DNA of 64,000 nt from an uncultured Flavobacteriales bacterium (GCA_937876095.1 CALFIE010000004.1:17412-81411), one strand, 5' to 3'; positions 1 to 8,772 are shown, counted from the first letter of the stretch. Notes: generated from the sequence alone by a model not told the origin. Made by a program: numbers and translations.

Positions 1-826
1 GCAACGTATCTTGTATTTTTTGAATTTCTGCTTTTTTAAGATTTTTAATAACGAAAATTTTGTTTAGTTGTCCCATTTTTCCATTCAATTCCACCGAAAT
101 ATCCCAAAAACCTGTTTTGCTATCTACTTGGTAACCAGCAATTCTACCGACCATAATTCCTTGTGGAAATATAGAAGATCTTCCATCTGTAACAACCGTA
201 TCACCAATTTTTAACGGTACATATTTTGGTACATCAGACAAATGCATTGTTCTAGAACTTTCGCCATTCCAAGTTAAAGTTCCAAAATATCCAGAATTTT
301 TAAGGGCTGCACTTATTTTAATTTTATTTACACTTAGCACTGATTGTACCAGTGCATAACTATCTGTGGTATTGATTACGATTCCCGCAATTCCTTTTGG
401 TGCAATGACTCCCATTTTTGGGTAGACTCCATCTCTTTTTCCTCTATTGATCGTGAAATAGTTGTCTTTTCTATTGATGCTGTTATATATAATGTCACCA
501 TCTACGAAGGTGTAAATTTGACCGCCTCCTAAAGTATCATGGACTTTTCTGAAAGATGGATTCTTGGCATTTTGTTTTCCATAAAGTTGCACCATTAGAT
601 ATTTGTTTTGCGCAACCAATTCTTCATTTACTTGTTTCAGTTGCAAGTAAGAAGTTCCCTCATCTATGTAACCAGAAACCCTAGAATTAAATGCAGCAGT
701 TTGTGAAGCTAACCATGATTGTTGAATAGAATTCTTGCTGAATATTAAAGTGATTGCAATTATTTGCAACGCCAAAAAGAACATAAATAGTCCGTTCTTC
801 GAAAATAATCTCAACCAAAATGCCAT
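1..826 (-). CDS. mreC: Rod shape-determining protein MreC (partial, C-terminus beyond window)
   Basis: MreC is a periplasmic scaffold of the elongasome, linking cytoplasmic MreB to wall synthases. The minus-strand frame opens with ATG at 824-826 and runs without a stop for 275 codons to the window edge, so the C-terminal end is missing. It has a short cytoplasmic start, one membrane segment at about residues 12-28, a coiled-coil-like stretch around residues 50-75 and then the beta-rich MreC core with the typical segments GGGQIYTFVDGD and VVTDGRSSIFPQGIMVGRI. It follows mreB after 30 bp on the same strand, the usual mreB-mreC order, and is presumably co-transcribed. Confidence 0.9.
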   Translation of the reverse strand, partial: MAFWLRLFSKNGLFMFFLALQIIAITLIFSKNSIQQSWLASQTAAFNSRVSGYIDEGTSYLQLKQVNEELVAQNKYLMVQLYGKQNAKNPSFRKVHDTLGGGQIYTFVDGDIIYNSINRKDNYFTINRGKRDGVYPKMGVIAPKGIAGIVINTTDSYALVQSVLSVNKIKISAALKNSGYFGTLTWNGESSRTMHLSDVPKYVPLKIGDTVVTDGRSSIFPQGIMVGRIAGYQVDSKTGFWDISVELNGKMGQLNKIFVIKNLKKAEIQKIQDTL

Positions 827-856
827 TCCAATTTTTTGAAAAACTTACGTTATTTT

Positions 857-1885
857 TTATTTAATCAAGAAATTGCTAAATTTATCCATGTTTTTCAAAG
901 CAATTCCGGTTCCTCTTACAACTGCTCTTAGCGGATCTTCTGCAACAAAAACGGGCAACCCTGTTTTTTTGTGTAAACGATCAGATAATCCTCTAAGTAA
1001 TGCTCCACCTCCTGCTAAATATATTCCAGTTTTATAAATATCTGCAGCCAATTCTGGTGGAGTTAGAGATAAGGTTTCCATTACCGCATCTTCAATTCTA
1101 ATAATAGATTTATCTATTGCTTTGGCAATTTCTTTATAGTTTACCATAATTTCTTTTGGCTTACCTGTAATTAAATCTCGTCCTTGCACAGGAACATCTT
1201 CAATCGGGACATCTAACTCTTCTACAGCCGAACCAACTTCTATCTTCACACGTTCTGCTGTCCTTTCACCTATATACAAATTATGATGAGTTCTTAAATA
1301 ATAAGCAATATCATTAGTGAAAACATCTCCTGCAATTTTCACAGATTTATCACAAACAATTCCTCCCAAAGCAATTACTGCAATTTCTGTAGTACCACCA
1401 CCTATATCAATAATCATATTACCTTCAGGTTTTTGCACATCTATTCCTACTCCAATTGCAGCAGCCATTGGTTCGTAGATTAATCTGATTTCTTTAGCAT
1501 TCACTTTTTGTGCAGAATCTCTTACTGCACGTTTTTCTACCTCTGTAATTCCAGATGGAATACAAATTACAATTCTAAGAGCAGGTTGAAAAAGCTTTCC
1601 TTTAATTCCTGGAATTTGTTTTATAAACTCTTTGATCATGTGTTCAGACGCATTGAAATCTGCTATTACTCCATCTTTCAGAGGTCGTATAGTTCTTATA
1701 TCTTCATGCGTTTTTCCTTGCATGTGTTTTGCTTTTTCACCAACTGCAATTGCTTTACCAGACGTCCTTTCTATAGCAACAATAGAAGGTTGATCAATTA
1801 CAATTTTGTTGTTGTGTATGATGAGTGTGTTCGCAGTACCCAAGTCAATTGCAATTTCTTGAGTGAACATATCAAATAGTCCCAT
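857..1885 (-). CDS. mreB: Rod shape-determining protein MreB
   Basis: MreB is an actin-like ATPase that forms membrane-associated filaments and steers lateral wall synthesis. The 342-aa product has the usual family length. The N-terminal phosphate-binding loop IAIDLGTANTLI (about residues 12-23), the second phosphate loop IDIGGGTTEIAVI and the adenosine motif YLAGGGALLRGL are all visible. The first gene of a mreB-mreC unit, it faces away from the acetyltransferase gene. The ATG at 1885 follows an AT-rich leader with no Shine-Dalgarno, as usual in this phylum. Confidence 0.97.
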   Translation of the reverse strand: MGLFDMFTQEIAIDLGTANTLIIHNNKIVIDQPSIVAIERTSGKAIAVGEKAKHMQGKTHEDIRTIRPLKDGVIADFNASEHMIKEFIKQIPGIKGKLFQPALRIVICIPSGITEVEKRAVRDSAQKVNAKEIRLIYEPMAAAIGVGIDVQKPEGNMIIDIGGGTTEIAVIALGGIVCDKSVKIAGDVFTNDIAYYLRTHHNLYIGERTAERVKIEVGSAVEELDVPIEDVPVQGRDLITGKPKEIMVNYKEIAKAIDKSIIRIEDAVMETLSLTPPELAADIYKTGIYLAGGGALLRGLSDRLHKKTGLPVFVAEDPLRAVVRGTGIALKNMDKFSNFLIK

Positions 1886-2041
1886 ATTATTCTTGCTTTA
1901 TTATTCGAGGGTACAAAGATATAAATTTACATGCATTCAAAAAATTAGAAATCAACTATTTTGTTTAAATTTTCATTAAATTGCTTAAAAAAAAATCTGA
2001 TTTTTTTTTACACATAACTTAACGCACTTATTTTGAATTAT

Positions 2042-2452
2042 ATGATCAAAAAAATTTCGTTATTTCAACTATACTCAATTCGGAATTCTGTATTAGGAGA
2101 GGGAATTCCCAATTATTCTTTTCAATATCTAGGTGATGATGCAGAATCCACTTTTCATCTCGGATTTTTAGAAAATGAAGAGGTAATTGGTATCTTAACT
2201 GTCATGAAAATAAATGATAATGTGTTTCAGTTTCGAGGAATGGCTGTAGATCAAAGATTTCAAAATAAAAAAATTGGCTCACAATTGTTGGATTATGCCG
2301 AAAAATTAGTTGCAAAACCAAATACTAAAATTTGGTTAAATGCGAGATTAAATGCGGTCATCTTTTATGAAAAATCAGGGTACGTGAAAAACGGTGAGTT
2401 TTTCAACATAGAACCAATAGGTTTACATATAAAAATGGAAAAACATTTCTAG
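2042..2452 (+). CDS. GNAT family N-acetyltransferase
   Basis: A 136-aa GNAT-fold acetyltransferase; the acceptor is unknown. The acetyl-CoA-binding region is seen as FRGMAVDQRFQNKKIGSQLL (beta4 and the Q/RxxGxG/A-type pyrophosphate loop, about residues 66-85), followed by the C-terminal LNARLNAVIFYEKSGYV segment typical of the fold. I start at the ATG at 2042; a TTG nine bases upstream is in frame but adds only three residues. It stands alone between divergent mreB and hemA. A role in haem synthesis is not implied by its position. Confidence 0.85.
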   Translation: MIKKISLFQLYSIRNSVLGEGIPNYSFQYLGDDAESTFHLGFLENEEVIGILTVMKINDNVFQFRGMAVDQRFQNKKIGSQLLDYAEKLVAKPNTKIWLNARLNAVIFYEKSGYVKNGEFFNIEPIGLHIKMEKHF

Positions 2453-2519
2453 TAAAAGAAAGCGACAGAAACTGACAATCTTCACATTTCAAATCTAGGT
2501 TCAATTCATTTTAAAAACC

Positions 2520-2527
2520 TAAATTTG
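2520..2527 (+). promoter_or_regulatory. Putative -7 element before hemA (TAAATTTG)
   Basis: The octamer matches the Bacteroidota -7 consensus TAnnTTTG and ends only 9 bases before the hemA ATG, which would give a very short or nearly absent leader. I see no good TTTG -33 box at the expected distance, so this is a half-site call. Confidence 0.4.
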
Positions 2528-2536
2528 CATCTGATT

Positions 2537-3814
2537 ATGTACAACCATCAAAACATTCACAAAACTTCGAATTTTGCAGTGCTTTCTATCAGTTTCGAGA
2601 AAGCAGATGCAGAAACTCGGGGTAAATTTGCATTTTTTGAGGAGCATATCAAACAATTTGTAAAACAAATTCATCAGGAAAATTTAGGTGATGCTTTTGT
2701 AGTTTCTACCTGTAACAGAACCGAAATCTACACTACTACTCCCAATTATTTGTTGGTTGCAGAACTCTATTGCAAAACAATTGGAGTTAAAATTTCAGAA
2801 TTTTTGCAATTTGCTCAAATCCTAAAATCAGAAGAAGCACTCCATCATTTATTTCGAGTAGCTGCCGGTTTAGAAAGCCAAATTTTAGGTGATTTTGAAA
2901 TTATTGGGCAGATAAAAAATGCTTATCACCGTTTCAAAAAAGAGAAGAAAAATGCCAATCCTTTTCTAGAAAGAGCCATCAATTCAGCCATTCAAATTTC
3001 TAAAAGAATTAAATACGAAACGGGAATTTCAAACGGAGCAGCATCGGTTTCTTATGCGGCAGTTCATTATATCTTAAAAACCCAACATCAACTTTCAGAT
3101 AAAAATATTTTGCTTTTGGGAGTAGGCGAAATTGGGCAAAACACAGTAGAAAATTTAGTAAAACACGTTTACAAACCAAAAATAAAAATTGCAAACCGCA
3201 CCACAGAAAAAGCCGAAAAAATTGCAGAAAAATACCGAATTCCGCAAATCAAATTTCAGGATTTCGACCAAGAACTCAAGCAAACCGACATTCTAATTGT
3301 TGCAACAGGCGCTCCGAAACCCATCATTAATAAAAATCATTTTCCCAACGGAAAAGCAACTTTGGTAATTGATCTTTCTATTCCGAACAATGTAGAAAAA
3401 AATGTTGTCGACAACCAAAACGTGCAATTGGTAGATATAGATTTGCTATCGCAACACATTTCTGAAACTTTGGAGCAACGAAAAAAAGAAATTCCGAAAG
3501 CCGAAGAAATCATCAAAGAAATGACCAAAGATTTTGTGGAATGGGAAAAAAAGAGAAAAATGGCTCCTAAAATCCACCATTTCAAAGCGAGTTTAAAAAA
3601 TATCGAACAGCACGAAATGCACAACATCCATAAAAAACACAAATATGTAAATGTGGACGATATGGAACTTTCAGATAAAATTATCCAGAAAATTACGAAT
3701 CGTTTCGCAAAATATATCATCGATAATCCACTGAAAGCCGAGGAAATAAGCAAACTGATGCACGAGATTTTCGTAGAACAACCAAACAACGAGTTCAACG
3801 AGAAACACAGTTAG
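2537..3814 (+). CDS. hemA: Glutamyl-tRNA reductase HemA
   Basis: HemA reduces glutamyl-tRNA(Glu) with NADPH to glutamate-1-semialdehyde, the committed step of C5 haem synthesis. The 425-aa product contains the catalytic cysteine (about C59) in VVSTCNRTEIY, the AGLESQILGDFEIIGQIK tRNA/substrate segment, a Rossmann motif ILLLGVGEIGQNTVENL, and a C-terminal dimerisation region. The ATG at 2537 gives the standard MYNHQNIHK start; the TTG at 2525 lies inside a likely -7 promoter element (2520-2527). First gene of the haem cluster, 67 bp before hemC. Confidence 0.96.
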   Translation: MYNHQNIHKTSNFAVLSISFEKADAETRGKFAFFEEHIKQFVKQIHQENLGDAFVVSTCNRTEIYTTTPNYLLVAELYCKTIGVKISEFLQFAQILKSEEALHHLFRVAAGLESQILGDFEIIGQIKNAYHRFKKEKKNANPFLERAINSAIQISKRIKYETGISNGAASVSYAAVHYILKTQHQLSDKNILLLGVGEIGQNTVENLVKHVYKPKIKIANRTTEKAEKIAEKYRIPQIKFQDFDQELKQTDILIVATGAPKPIINKNHFPNGKATLVIDLSIPNNVEKNVVDNQNVQLVDIDLLSQHISETLEQRKKEIPKAEEIIKEMTKDFVEWEKKRKMAPKIHHFKASLKNIEQHEMHNIHKKHKYVNVDDMELSDKIIQKITNRFAKYIIDNPLKAEEISKLMHEIFVEQPNNEFNEKHS

Positions 3815-3881
3815 TTGCGAGTTACGGGTTTCAAGAAATGGCATTAAATTGCTGAGTTATAAACTTTGAACCAAAAGAGTT

Positions 3882-4790
3882 ATGCAAATAAAAATAGGCA
3901 CCCGAAATTCGCCACTTGCAATGTGGCAAGCAGAAGAAGTAGCACAAAAATTACAAAATTTGGGTTACGAAACAGTGCTTGTTCCTGTACTTTCTTCGGG
4001 AGATAAAAATCTTACGAAACCGCTTTATTCTTTAGGAATTGTAGGTGTTTTCACCAAAGACTTAGATGTGGCTTTATTGAATAATGAAATTGATATTGCA
4101 GTGCATTCCTTGAAAGATGTCCCTACACTTTTACCCGAAAATTTACAAATTTCTGCAGTTTTAGAAAGGGATTTTCCTCAGGATGTTTTGGTACGGAAAT
4201 CATCATCAAAATCTAAAAATTTAGCTGAACTAAAAGTCGCAACCAGCAGTTTGAGACGCCGTGCTTTTTGGTTACAACAATTCCCAAATACTGAATTTGC
4301 AGATATTCGCGGAAATGTACAAACAAGGCTTCGGAAGTTAGAAGAAGGCGATTTCGATGCTACTATTTTTTCTTTGGCGGGAATCAAACGAATGGAAATG
4401 GGGATGGATTATGAGTTTTTAGATTTTATGATTTGTGCTCCAAGTCAAGGTGTGGTTGCTATTGCAAGTAGAAAAGATAATGATAAAATCACTGAAATTT
4501 TATCTAAAATCAATCACCACGAAACCGCAATTTGCACCCAAATTGAAAGAGAATTTCTACAAACTTTAGAAGGAGGTTGTACTGCACCAATTGGTGCTTT
4601 TGTAGTGATGAAAGGAAACGAAATCCATTTCAGAGGACGATTAAATTCTTTAGATGGGAAAAAATCCATTGAAGTTGATGAAACTTTCACTTGGAACAAC
4701 AACGAAAATTTTGGAAAACTTTTAGCAGAAAAAATCCTTAAAGATGGAGGAAAAGAAATGATGGAGGAGATTAAGAAAAATTTGATGTGA
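3882..4790 (+). CDS. hemC: Hydroxymethylbilane synthase HemC
   Basis: HemC (porphobilinogen deaminase) polymerises four porphobilinogens to hydroxymethylbilane. The 302-aa product starts with IGTRNSPLAMWQAE, carries the catalytic-aspartate segment VHSLKDVPT, the arginine-rich substrate site SSLRRRAFWLQQF and NVQTRLRKL, and the dipyrromethane-attachment cysteine in LEGGCTAPIGA (about C233). Second in the cluster; hemD follows after 60 bp that hold a 33-bp palindromic hairpin. Confidence 0.96.
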   Translation: MQIKIGTRNSPLAMWQAEEVAQKLQNLGYETVLVPVLSSGDKNLTKPLYSLGIVGVFTKDLDVALLNNEIDIAVHSLKDVPTLLPENLQISAVLERDFPQDVLVRKSSSKSKNLAELKVATSSLRRRAFWLQQFPNTEFADIRGNVQTRLRKLEEGDFDATIFSLAGIKRMEMGMDYEFLDFMICAPSQGVVAIASRKDNDKITEILSKINHHETAICTQIEREFLQTLEGGCTAPIGAFVVMKGNEIHFRGRLNSLDGKKSIEVDETFTWNNNENFGKLLAEKILKDGGKEMMEEIKKNLM

Positions 4791-4801
4791 CAAAAAATCG
4801 A

Positions 4802-4834
4802 AACGCTTTCAGGGTTTGAAACCCTGAAAGCGTT
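4802..4834. repeat. 33-bp perfect palindrome, copy 1 (hemC-hemD gap)
   Basis: Sixteen bases pair perfectly with the last sixteen around one central base, giving a strong GC-containing hairpin. A second copy at 62209-62241 has the same length, the same core TTTCAG/CTGAAA and the same centre, but differs at two stem positions with matching changes in the partner strand. No T-tract follows, so it is not a normal terminator; an intergenic repeat hairpin that could modulate the hemC-hemD transcript is more likely. Confidence 0.85.
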
Positions 4835-4850
4835 GTTAACAAAACAAACT

Positions 4851-5507
4851 ATGAAAATCCTTTTCACCAAAACAGGCATTGAAAAAGAAGTTTCTGAGAA
4901 ATTGGGAAACAATTTCGATGCTTTTTTTATGGATTTTATTAAAATCGAATTAAAACACTTCGACAAATCAAATTTGCCTAAAAATTTTGAATCGATTTCA
5001 ACCTTTATTTTCACCAGTAAAAATGCGGTAAAAGGATTTCTATACAACGAGTTGAGATTTAATGGAAATCAAAAAATAGTTTGCGTTGGCAATAAAACTA
5101 AAATTTTAGTTGAAAAAAATGGCGGTAAAGTTATGGTTTGTGAAAACAATGCTGAGAAATTAGCCGAAACATTACTTAAAGAAGGAAGCGAAAACTATTT
5201 ACACTTCTGTGGAAATCTAGCTTTGGATACTCTTGGAAAATCATTAAAAAATTACCAAAAAATAGAAGTCTACGAAACGCAATTGCTTTCACAGAAAATT
5301 TCTGAAAATTATGACGCTGTAGTTTTTTTTAGTCCGAGTTCAGTTCGTAGTTTTGCAACGCAGAATTCTTTGGAAGGTAAAAAGATTTTTTCCATTGGCG
5401 AAACCACTTCTGATGAAATTAGAAATTTCACTAAAAATGAAATTTACACCAGTGATAGAAATAATTTAGAAGATTTAATTTCAATTGTAAAAACCACAAT
5501 GTATTAA
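4851..5507 (+). CDS. hemD: Uroporphyrinogen-III synthase HemD
   Basis: HemD cyclises hydroxymethylbilane with inversion of ring D. The 218-aa product is weakly conserved in sequence, as is typical of the family, but has the two-lobed layout: an N-terminal KILFTKTG strand, [12 protein letters not shown] (about residues 55-66), and the C-terminal signature [15 protein letters not shown] followed by [14 protein letters not shown] start at the ATG at 4851; the in-frame TTG at 4833 lies in the palindrome arm. Position between hemC and hemE supports the call. Confidence 0.9.
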   Translation: MKILFTKTGIEKEVSEKLGNNFDAFFMDFIKIELKHFDKSNLPKNFESISTFIFTSKNAVKGFLYNELRFNGNQKIVCVGNKTKILVEKNGGKVMVCENNAEKLAETLLKEGSENYLHFCGNLALDTLGKSLKNYQKIEVYETQLLSQKISENYDAVVFFSPSSVRSFATQNSLEGKKIFSIGETTSDEIRNFTKNEIYTSDRNNLEDLISIVKTTMY

Positions 5508-5550
5508 TGTAAAAAGTACATTGTACATATTACATTATACAAAAAAAGTT

Positions 5551-6576
5551 ATGATTAAAAACGACCTATATTTAAAAGCATTACGAGGCGAATCTGTAGA
5601 AAGACCACCAGTTTGGATGATGCGACAAGCTGGAAGATTTTTACCAGAATTTCGTGCAATGCGTGATCAATACGATTTTTTCACGCGGTGCCAAACTCCA
5701 GAATTGGCTGCTGAAATCACAATAATGCCAATCAAAAGATTTCCTTTGGATGCTGCAATTTTATTTTCGGATATTTTGGTAGTTCCACAAGCAATGGGAA
5801 TTGATTTCAAAATGAAAGAATCAGTCGGACCTTGGTTAGATACACCAATCCGAACTTTGGAGCAGGTTCAAAATATTGAAATTCCTGATGTTGATGAAAC
5901 TTTGAGTTATGTTTTCGATGCAATTGAACTTACGTTGCAAAAATTAGACAACGAAATTCCGCTCATTGGTTTTGCAGGTTCACCTTGGACGATTTTGTGC
6001 TATTGTGTAGAAGGAAAAGGCAGCAAAACTTTTGATTTGGCGAAGAAATTTTGTTTCCAAAATCCTGAAGCAGCGCATCTTTTACTACAAAAAATTACCG
6101 ATACTACTATTGCTTATCTAAAAAGAAAAGTTGAAAAAGGAGTTTCTGCAGTGCAAATTTTCGATTCTTGGGGAGGAATGCTTTCTCCAGAAGATTACAA
6201 CGAATTTTCTTGGAAATATATTCAACAAATCGTGAACGAACTTTCTAAAACTACACATGTTGTGGTTTTCGGGAAAGGATGTTGGTTTGCTTTGGAAGAA
6301 ATGATGATGAGCCCAGTTTCAGCTTTGGGTGTAGATTGGACGATTACTCCAGAATTTGCGAGAACTTTGACCAATCATAATATGACTTTGCAAGGTAATT
6401 TTGATCCTTCAAGATTGTATTCGTCACCAGAAACTATCAAAAAAATGGTAAAACAAATGATTGAGCGTTTCGGCAAAGACAAATACATCGTGAATCTCGG
6501 CCACGGAATTTTACCTGATATTCCTATGGAAAATGCAGAAGCATTTGTAAGAGCTGTGGTTGAGTGGAAAAATTAA
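5551..6576 (+). CDS. hemE: Uroporphyrinogen decarboxylase HemE
   Basis: HemE removes four acetate carboxyls from uroporphyrinogen III to give coproporphyrinogen III. The 341-aa product shows [17 protein letters not shown] near the N-terminus (two conserved arginines binding the substrate), the catalytic-aspartate segment [27 protein letters not shown] and a C-terminal [11 protein letters not shown] motif. The ATG at 5551 gives the standard [11 protein letters not shown] start; an upstream TTG (5521) only adds a non-conserved AT-rich run. Last gene of the haem cluster. Confidence 0.97.
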   Translation: MIKNDLYLKALRGESVERPPVWMMRQAGRFLPEFRAMRDQYDFFTRCQTPELAAEITIMPIKRFPLDAAILFSDILVVPQAMGIDFKMKESVGPWLDTPIRTLEQVQNIEIPDVDETLSYVFDAIELTLQKLDNEIPLIGFAGSPWTILCYCVEGKGSKTFDLAKKFCFQNPEAAHLLLQKITDTTIAYLKRKVEKGVSAVQIFDSWGGMLSPEDYNEFSWKYIQQIVNELSKTTHVVVFGKGCWFALEEMMMSPVSALGVDWTITPEFARTLTNHNMTLQGNFDPSRLYSSPETIKKMVKQMIERFGKDKYIVNLGHGILPDIPMENAEAFVRAVVEWKN

Positions 6577-6600
6577 AACTAAAAACTTAGTTTTAATGTG
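6573..6600 (+). terminator. Hairpin overlapping the hemE stop codon
   Basis: A 10-bp perfect stem (6573-6582 with 6587-6596) and a 4-base loop begin inside the hemE stop codon. It is AT-rich and only a few Ts follow, so termination of the haem transcript is plausible but not certain. Confidence 0.5.
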
Positions 6601-6675
6601 TTTTTATGAGTATAATCACATTCTATTTTGAATATTTTGAGTACTTTTAAAATTTATTATTTAAAATAAAAACTA

Positions 6676-7176
6676 ATGAAAAATTTATCAATCATTACAA
6701 TAGTTGCTTTTTCTCTGATTTCTTGTGCTACAACAAAAAAATCATACGATATTTTAGCAAAAAGTGGAAGCAAAACAAATGGCACCATAACATTTTCACA
6801 AAAAGGAAATCTTGTAAAAATGGTGATAACTGCCAATAATTTGACTCCTGGTTTGCACGCTGTACATATACACGAAGTTGGTGATTGTTCTGCTCCGGAT
6901 GCCTCGTCAGCAAAAGGACATTGGAATCCGATGTCGCAAATGCACGGAAAATGGGGCGCTGAACAACATCACAATGGTGATATCGGAAATTTAGATGCAG
7001 ATGCAAATGGTATTGCAAAATTGACTTTCAATACTGATCATTGGTGTATTGGTTGTTCTGATCCATCTAAAAATATTATCGGAAAGGCAATTATAATTCA
7101 TGCAGCTAAGGATGATTTTACAACACAACCAACCGGAAATGCAGGAGGTAGAATTGGTTGTATAGAAATTAAATAA
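6676..7176 (+). CDS. sodC: Cu/Zn superoxide dismutase lipoprotein
   Basis: Dismutates superoxide outside the cytoplasm. The 166-aa precursor has a lipoprotein signal with lipobox cysteine at about C17 (FSLISC). The mature part holds the copper/zinc ligand set: VHIHEVGDC, GHWNP, the QHHNGDIGNL segment, IIIHAAKDDF, and the conserved arginine and disulfide cysteine in GNAGGRIGC. An unusual extra CIGC pair lies in DHWCIGCSDP. Its last codons and stop form one arm of a 20-bp inverted repeat (7152-7193). Confidence 0.93.
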   Translation: MKNLSIITIVAFSLISCATTKKSYDILAKSGSKTNGTITFSQKGNLVKMVITANNLTPGLHAVHIHEVGDCSAPDASSAKGHWNPMSQMHGKWGAEQHHNGDIGNLDADANGIAKLTFNTDHWCIGCSDPSKNIIGKAIIIHAAKDDFTTQPTGNAGGRIGCIEIK

Positions 7177-7193
7177 TTTCTATACAACCAATT
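7152..7193. terminator. Perfect 20-bp inverted repeat spanning the sodC 3' end
   Basis: Positions 7152-7171 are exactly complementary to 7174-7193, separated by two bases. The left arm encodes the last residues of SodC up to its stop codon region. It lies between convergent sodC and sufS and most likely works as a bidirectional transcription barrier or mRNA-stabilising hairpin. Confidence 0.75.
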
Positions 7194-7227
7194 TTCAAAA
7201 TTCATTGATTTAATTTTTAGAAAAAAA

Positions 7228-8454
7228 TTATTGAAGCATTTTTTGTGCTTTTTTCACACCTTCTACCAAAATATCAATTTCTTCGAAAGTATTGTATACT
7301 GCAAAACTTGCACGAACTGTACCTGCAATATTGAAAAAATTCATAATTGGTTGCGTGCAATGATGACCAGTTCGCACTGCAATCCCGAGTTTATCGAGAA
7401 TCATTCCGACATCAGAAGAAATTCCTGCATTTAATAAATTGAAAGAAATTACGCCAATTCTATGCGCTTTTTCGCCGTAAATTTTCAGGTTTTCAATTTC
7501 TAACAATTTCTTTTGGGCGTACTCTAATAAAGCATTTTCGTGATTTTGCAAATTTTCGTGACCAATTTTCTTGATAAAATCTACTGCTGTTCCCAAAGCA
7601 ATATTACCACCAACATTGGGAGTTCCCGCTTCAAATTTGAAAGGTAAATTGGCATAGGTAGTTTTCTCGAAAGAGCAAGTTGCAATCATCTCACCACCAC
7701 CATGAAAAGGTTGCAGCTTTTCTAAAATTTTTGCTTTCCCATAGAGAATTCCGGTTCCCATAGTTGCATACATTTTGTGCCCCGAAAACACAAAAAAATC
7801 ACAATCCATTTTTTGTACATCAATTTTGAGATGTGGGACTGATTGTGCTCCGTCTATCACGACAAAAGCATCAGAATTTTTACGGGTTTTCTTAATAATT
7901 TCCTCGATATTATTAACAATTCCCAATGCATTGGAAACCTGATTTACAGAGACAACTTTGGTCTTTTCGTTTAGGTTTTTATCTAAAAAATCCAACTGCA
8001 AAATTCCGTTTTCATCCATCGGAATGACCTTCAGAATTGCGCCCGTTCTTTCGCAAAGCATTTGCCACGGAACAATGTTGGAATGATGTTCTAGATACGA
8101 AACGATGATTTCATCGTCTTTTTTAATAAGATTGGAATTTCCTAAAGCATATGCAATCGTGTTGATACTTTCGGTAGTTCCTCGTGTGAAAATGATTTCG
8201 TAATCGTGTTCAGCTCCTATAAATTTCTGAATTTTCTGACGAGAATTTTCCATTTCTTGAGTCGCCAATTGGCTTAAAGTATGGATTCCGCGGTGAACAT
8301 TGGCGTTGATTTCGGTATAGTATTTTTGCCAAGAATCTAAAACCGACATCGGTTTTTGTGAGGTTGCCGCATTGTCTAAATACACCAAAGGTTTTCCGTT
8401 GATTTCTCTACTCAGAATAGGAAATTGGGAACGTATATTTTGTAAATCAAACAT
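7228..8454 (-). CDS. sufS: Cysteine desulfurase SufS
   Basis: A PLP-dependent group II cysteine desulfurase supplying persulfide sulfur to Fe-S assembly. The 408-aa product has the PLP-lysine in FSGHKMYATMGTG (K227), the phosphate-contact segment TRGTTESIN, VIDGAQSVPH and the catalytic cysteine in the short-loop RTGHHCTQP (C366), which separates SufS from IscS/NifS. No sufBCDE genes are adjacent in the window, so it is a stand-alone copy or the end of a split suf locus. Convergent with sodC. Confidence 0.95.
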   Translation of the reverse strand: MFDLQNIRSQFPILSREINGKPLVYLDNAATSQKPMSVLDSWQKYYTEINANVHRGIHTLSQLATQEMENSRQKIQKFIGAEHDYEIIFTRGTTESINTIAYALGNSNLIKKDDEIIVSYLEHHSNIVPWQMLCERTGAILKVIPMDENGILQLDFLDKNLNEKTKVVSVNQVSNALGIVNNIEEIIKKTRKNSDAFVVIDGAQSVPHLKIDVQKMDCDFFVFSGHKMYATMGTGILYGKAKILEKLQPFHGGGEMIATCSFEKTTYANLPFKFEAGTPNVGGNIALGTAVDFIKKIGHENLQNHENALLEYAQKKLLEIENLKIYGEKAHRIGVISFNLLNAGISSDVGMILDKLGIAVRTGHHCTQPIMNFFNIAGTVRASFAVYNTFEEIDILVEGVKKAQKMLQ

Positions 8455-8524
8455 TTTTTTTTGCTAAAAAAGTGGAATTTCTAAATCCGTTATTTAGAAT
8501 GGTTCAAATTTACGGAATTTTTAG

Positions 8525-8660
8525 CAATAGGGATAGAAGTGGAAATCCTTTTATTTTTTTAGAAAAAAATAAAAGATTGGAACGGATAGCCCGACCTCGC
8601 AAATTGCTTGTTGCAGGAAAAGCGATGGAAATTTTGCGAGGGATTGCCCAAATTTTATGT
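8525..8660. repeat. Flavo-1-like structured intergenic repeat
   Basis: An AT stem (CTTTTATTTTTTT pairing with AAAAAAATAAAAG) is flanked by GGGATAGAAGTGGAAATCC on the left and GGAACGGATAGCCCGACC on the right, a block layout common in flavobacterial intergenic DNA that resembles, from memory, the Flavo-1 RNA motif. A further CGAGGGATTGCCC follows. Family identity was not searched. Confidence 0.5.
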
Positions 8661-8694
8661 AAAAAAACCAATTAGTACATGACATTTTTCTTCA

Positions 8695-8772
8695 ACCACA
8701 AAAGATACAAAAGAAATGATATCTTTTTAAGATATACAAAAGAACCTAAAAGTAAGAACATCAAAGATTTTC
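8695..8772. repeat. Degenerate 78-bp intergenic repeat, copy 1
   Basis: Begins ACCACAAAAGATACAAAAGA and ends CATCAAAGATTTTC. The copy at 14031-14107 begins and ends almost identically and is one base shorter, with a diverged middle that keeps the CAAAAG/TAAAAG spacing. Non-coding in both places. Confidence 0.65.

Noticed and set aside
1508..1879. 123-aa plus-strand frame over mreB
   Set aside because: Antisense shadow of a strongly conserved gene with no independent support.
3337..3798. 153-aa minus-strand frame inside hemA
   Set aside because: Antisense shadow with low-complexity hydrophobic content caused by the codon use of hemA.
5508..5550. Short TACATT/AATGTA repeats between hemD and hemE
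   Set aside because: Simple AT-rich direct and inverted words without a defined unit.
8472..8675. 67-aa open frame upstream of sufS
   Set aside because: It consists of the Flavo-1-like repeat and its flanks and has no coding signature.
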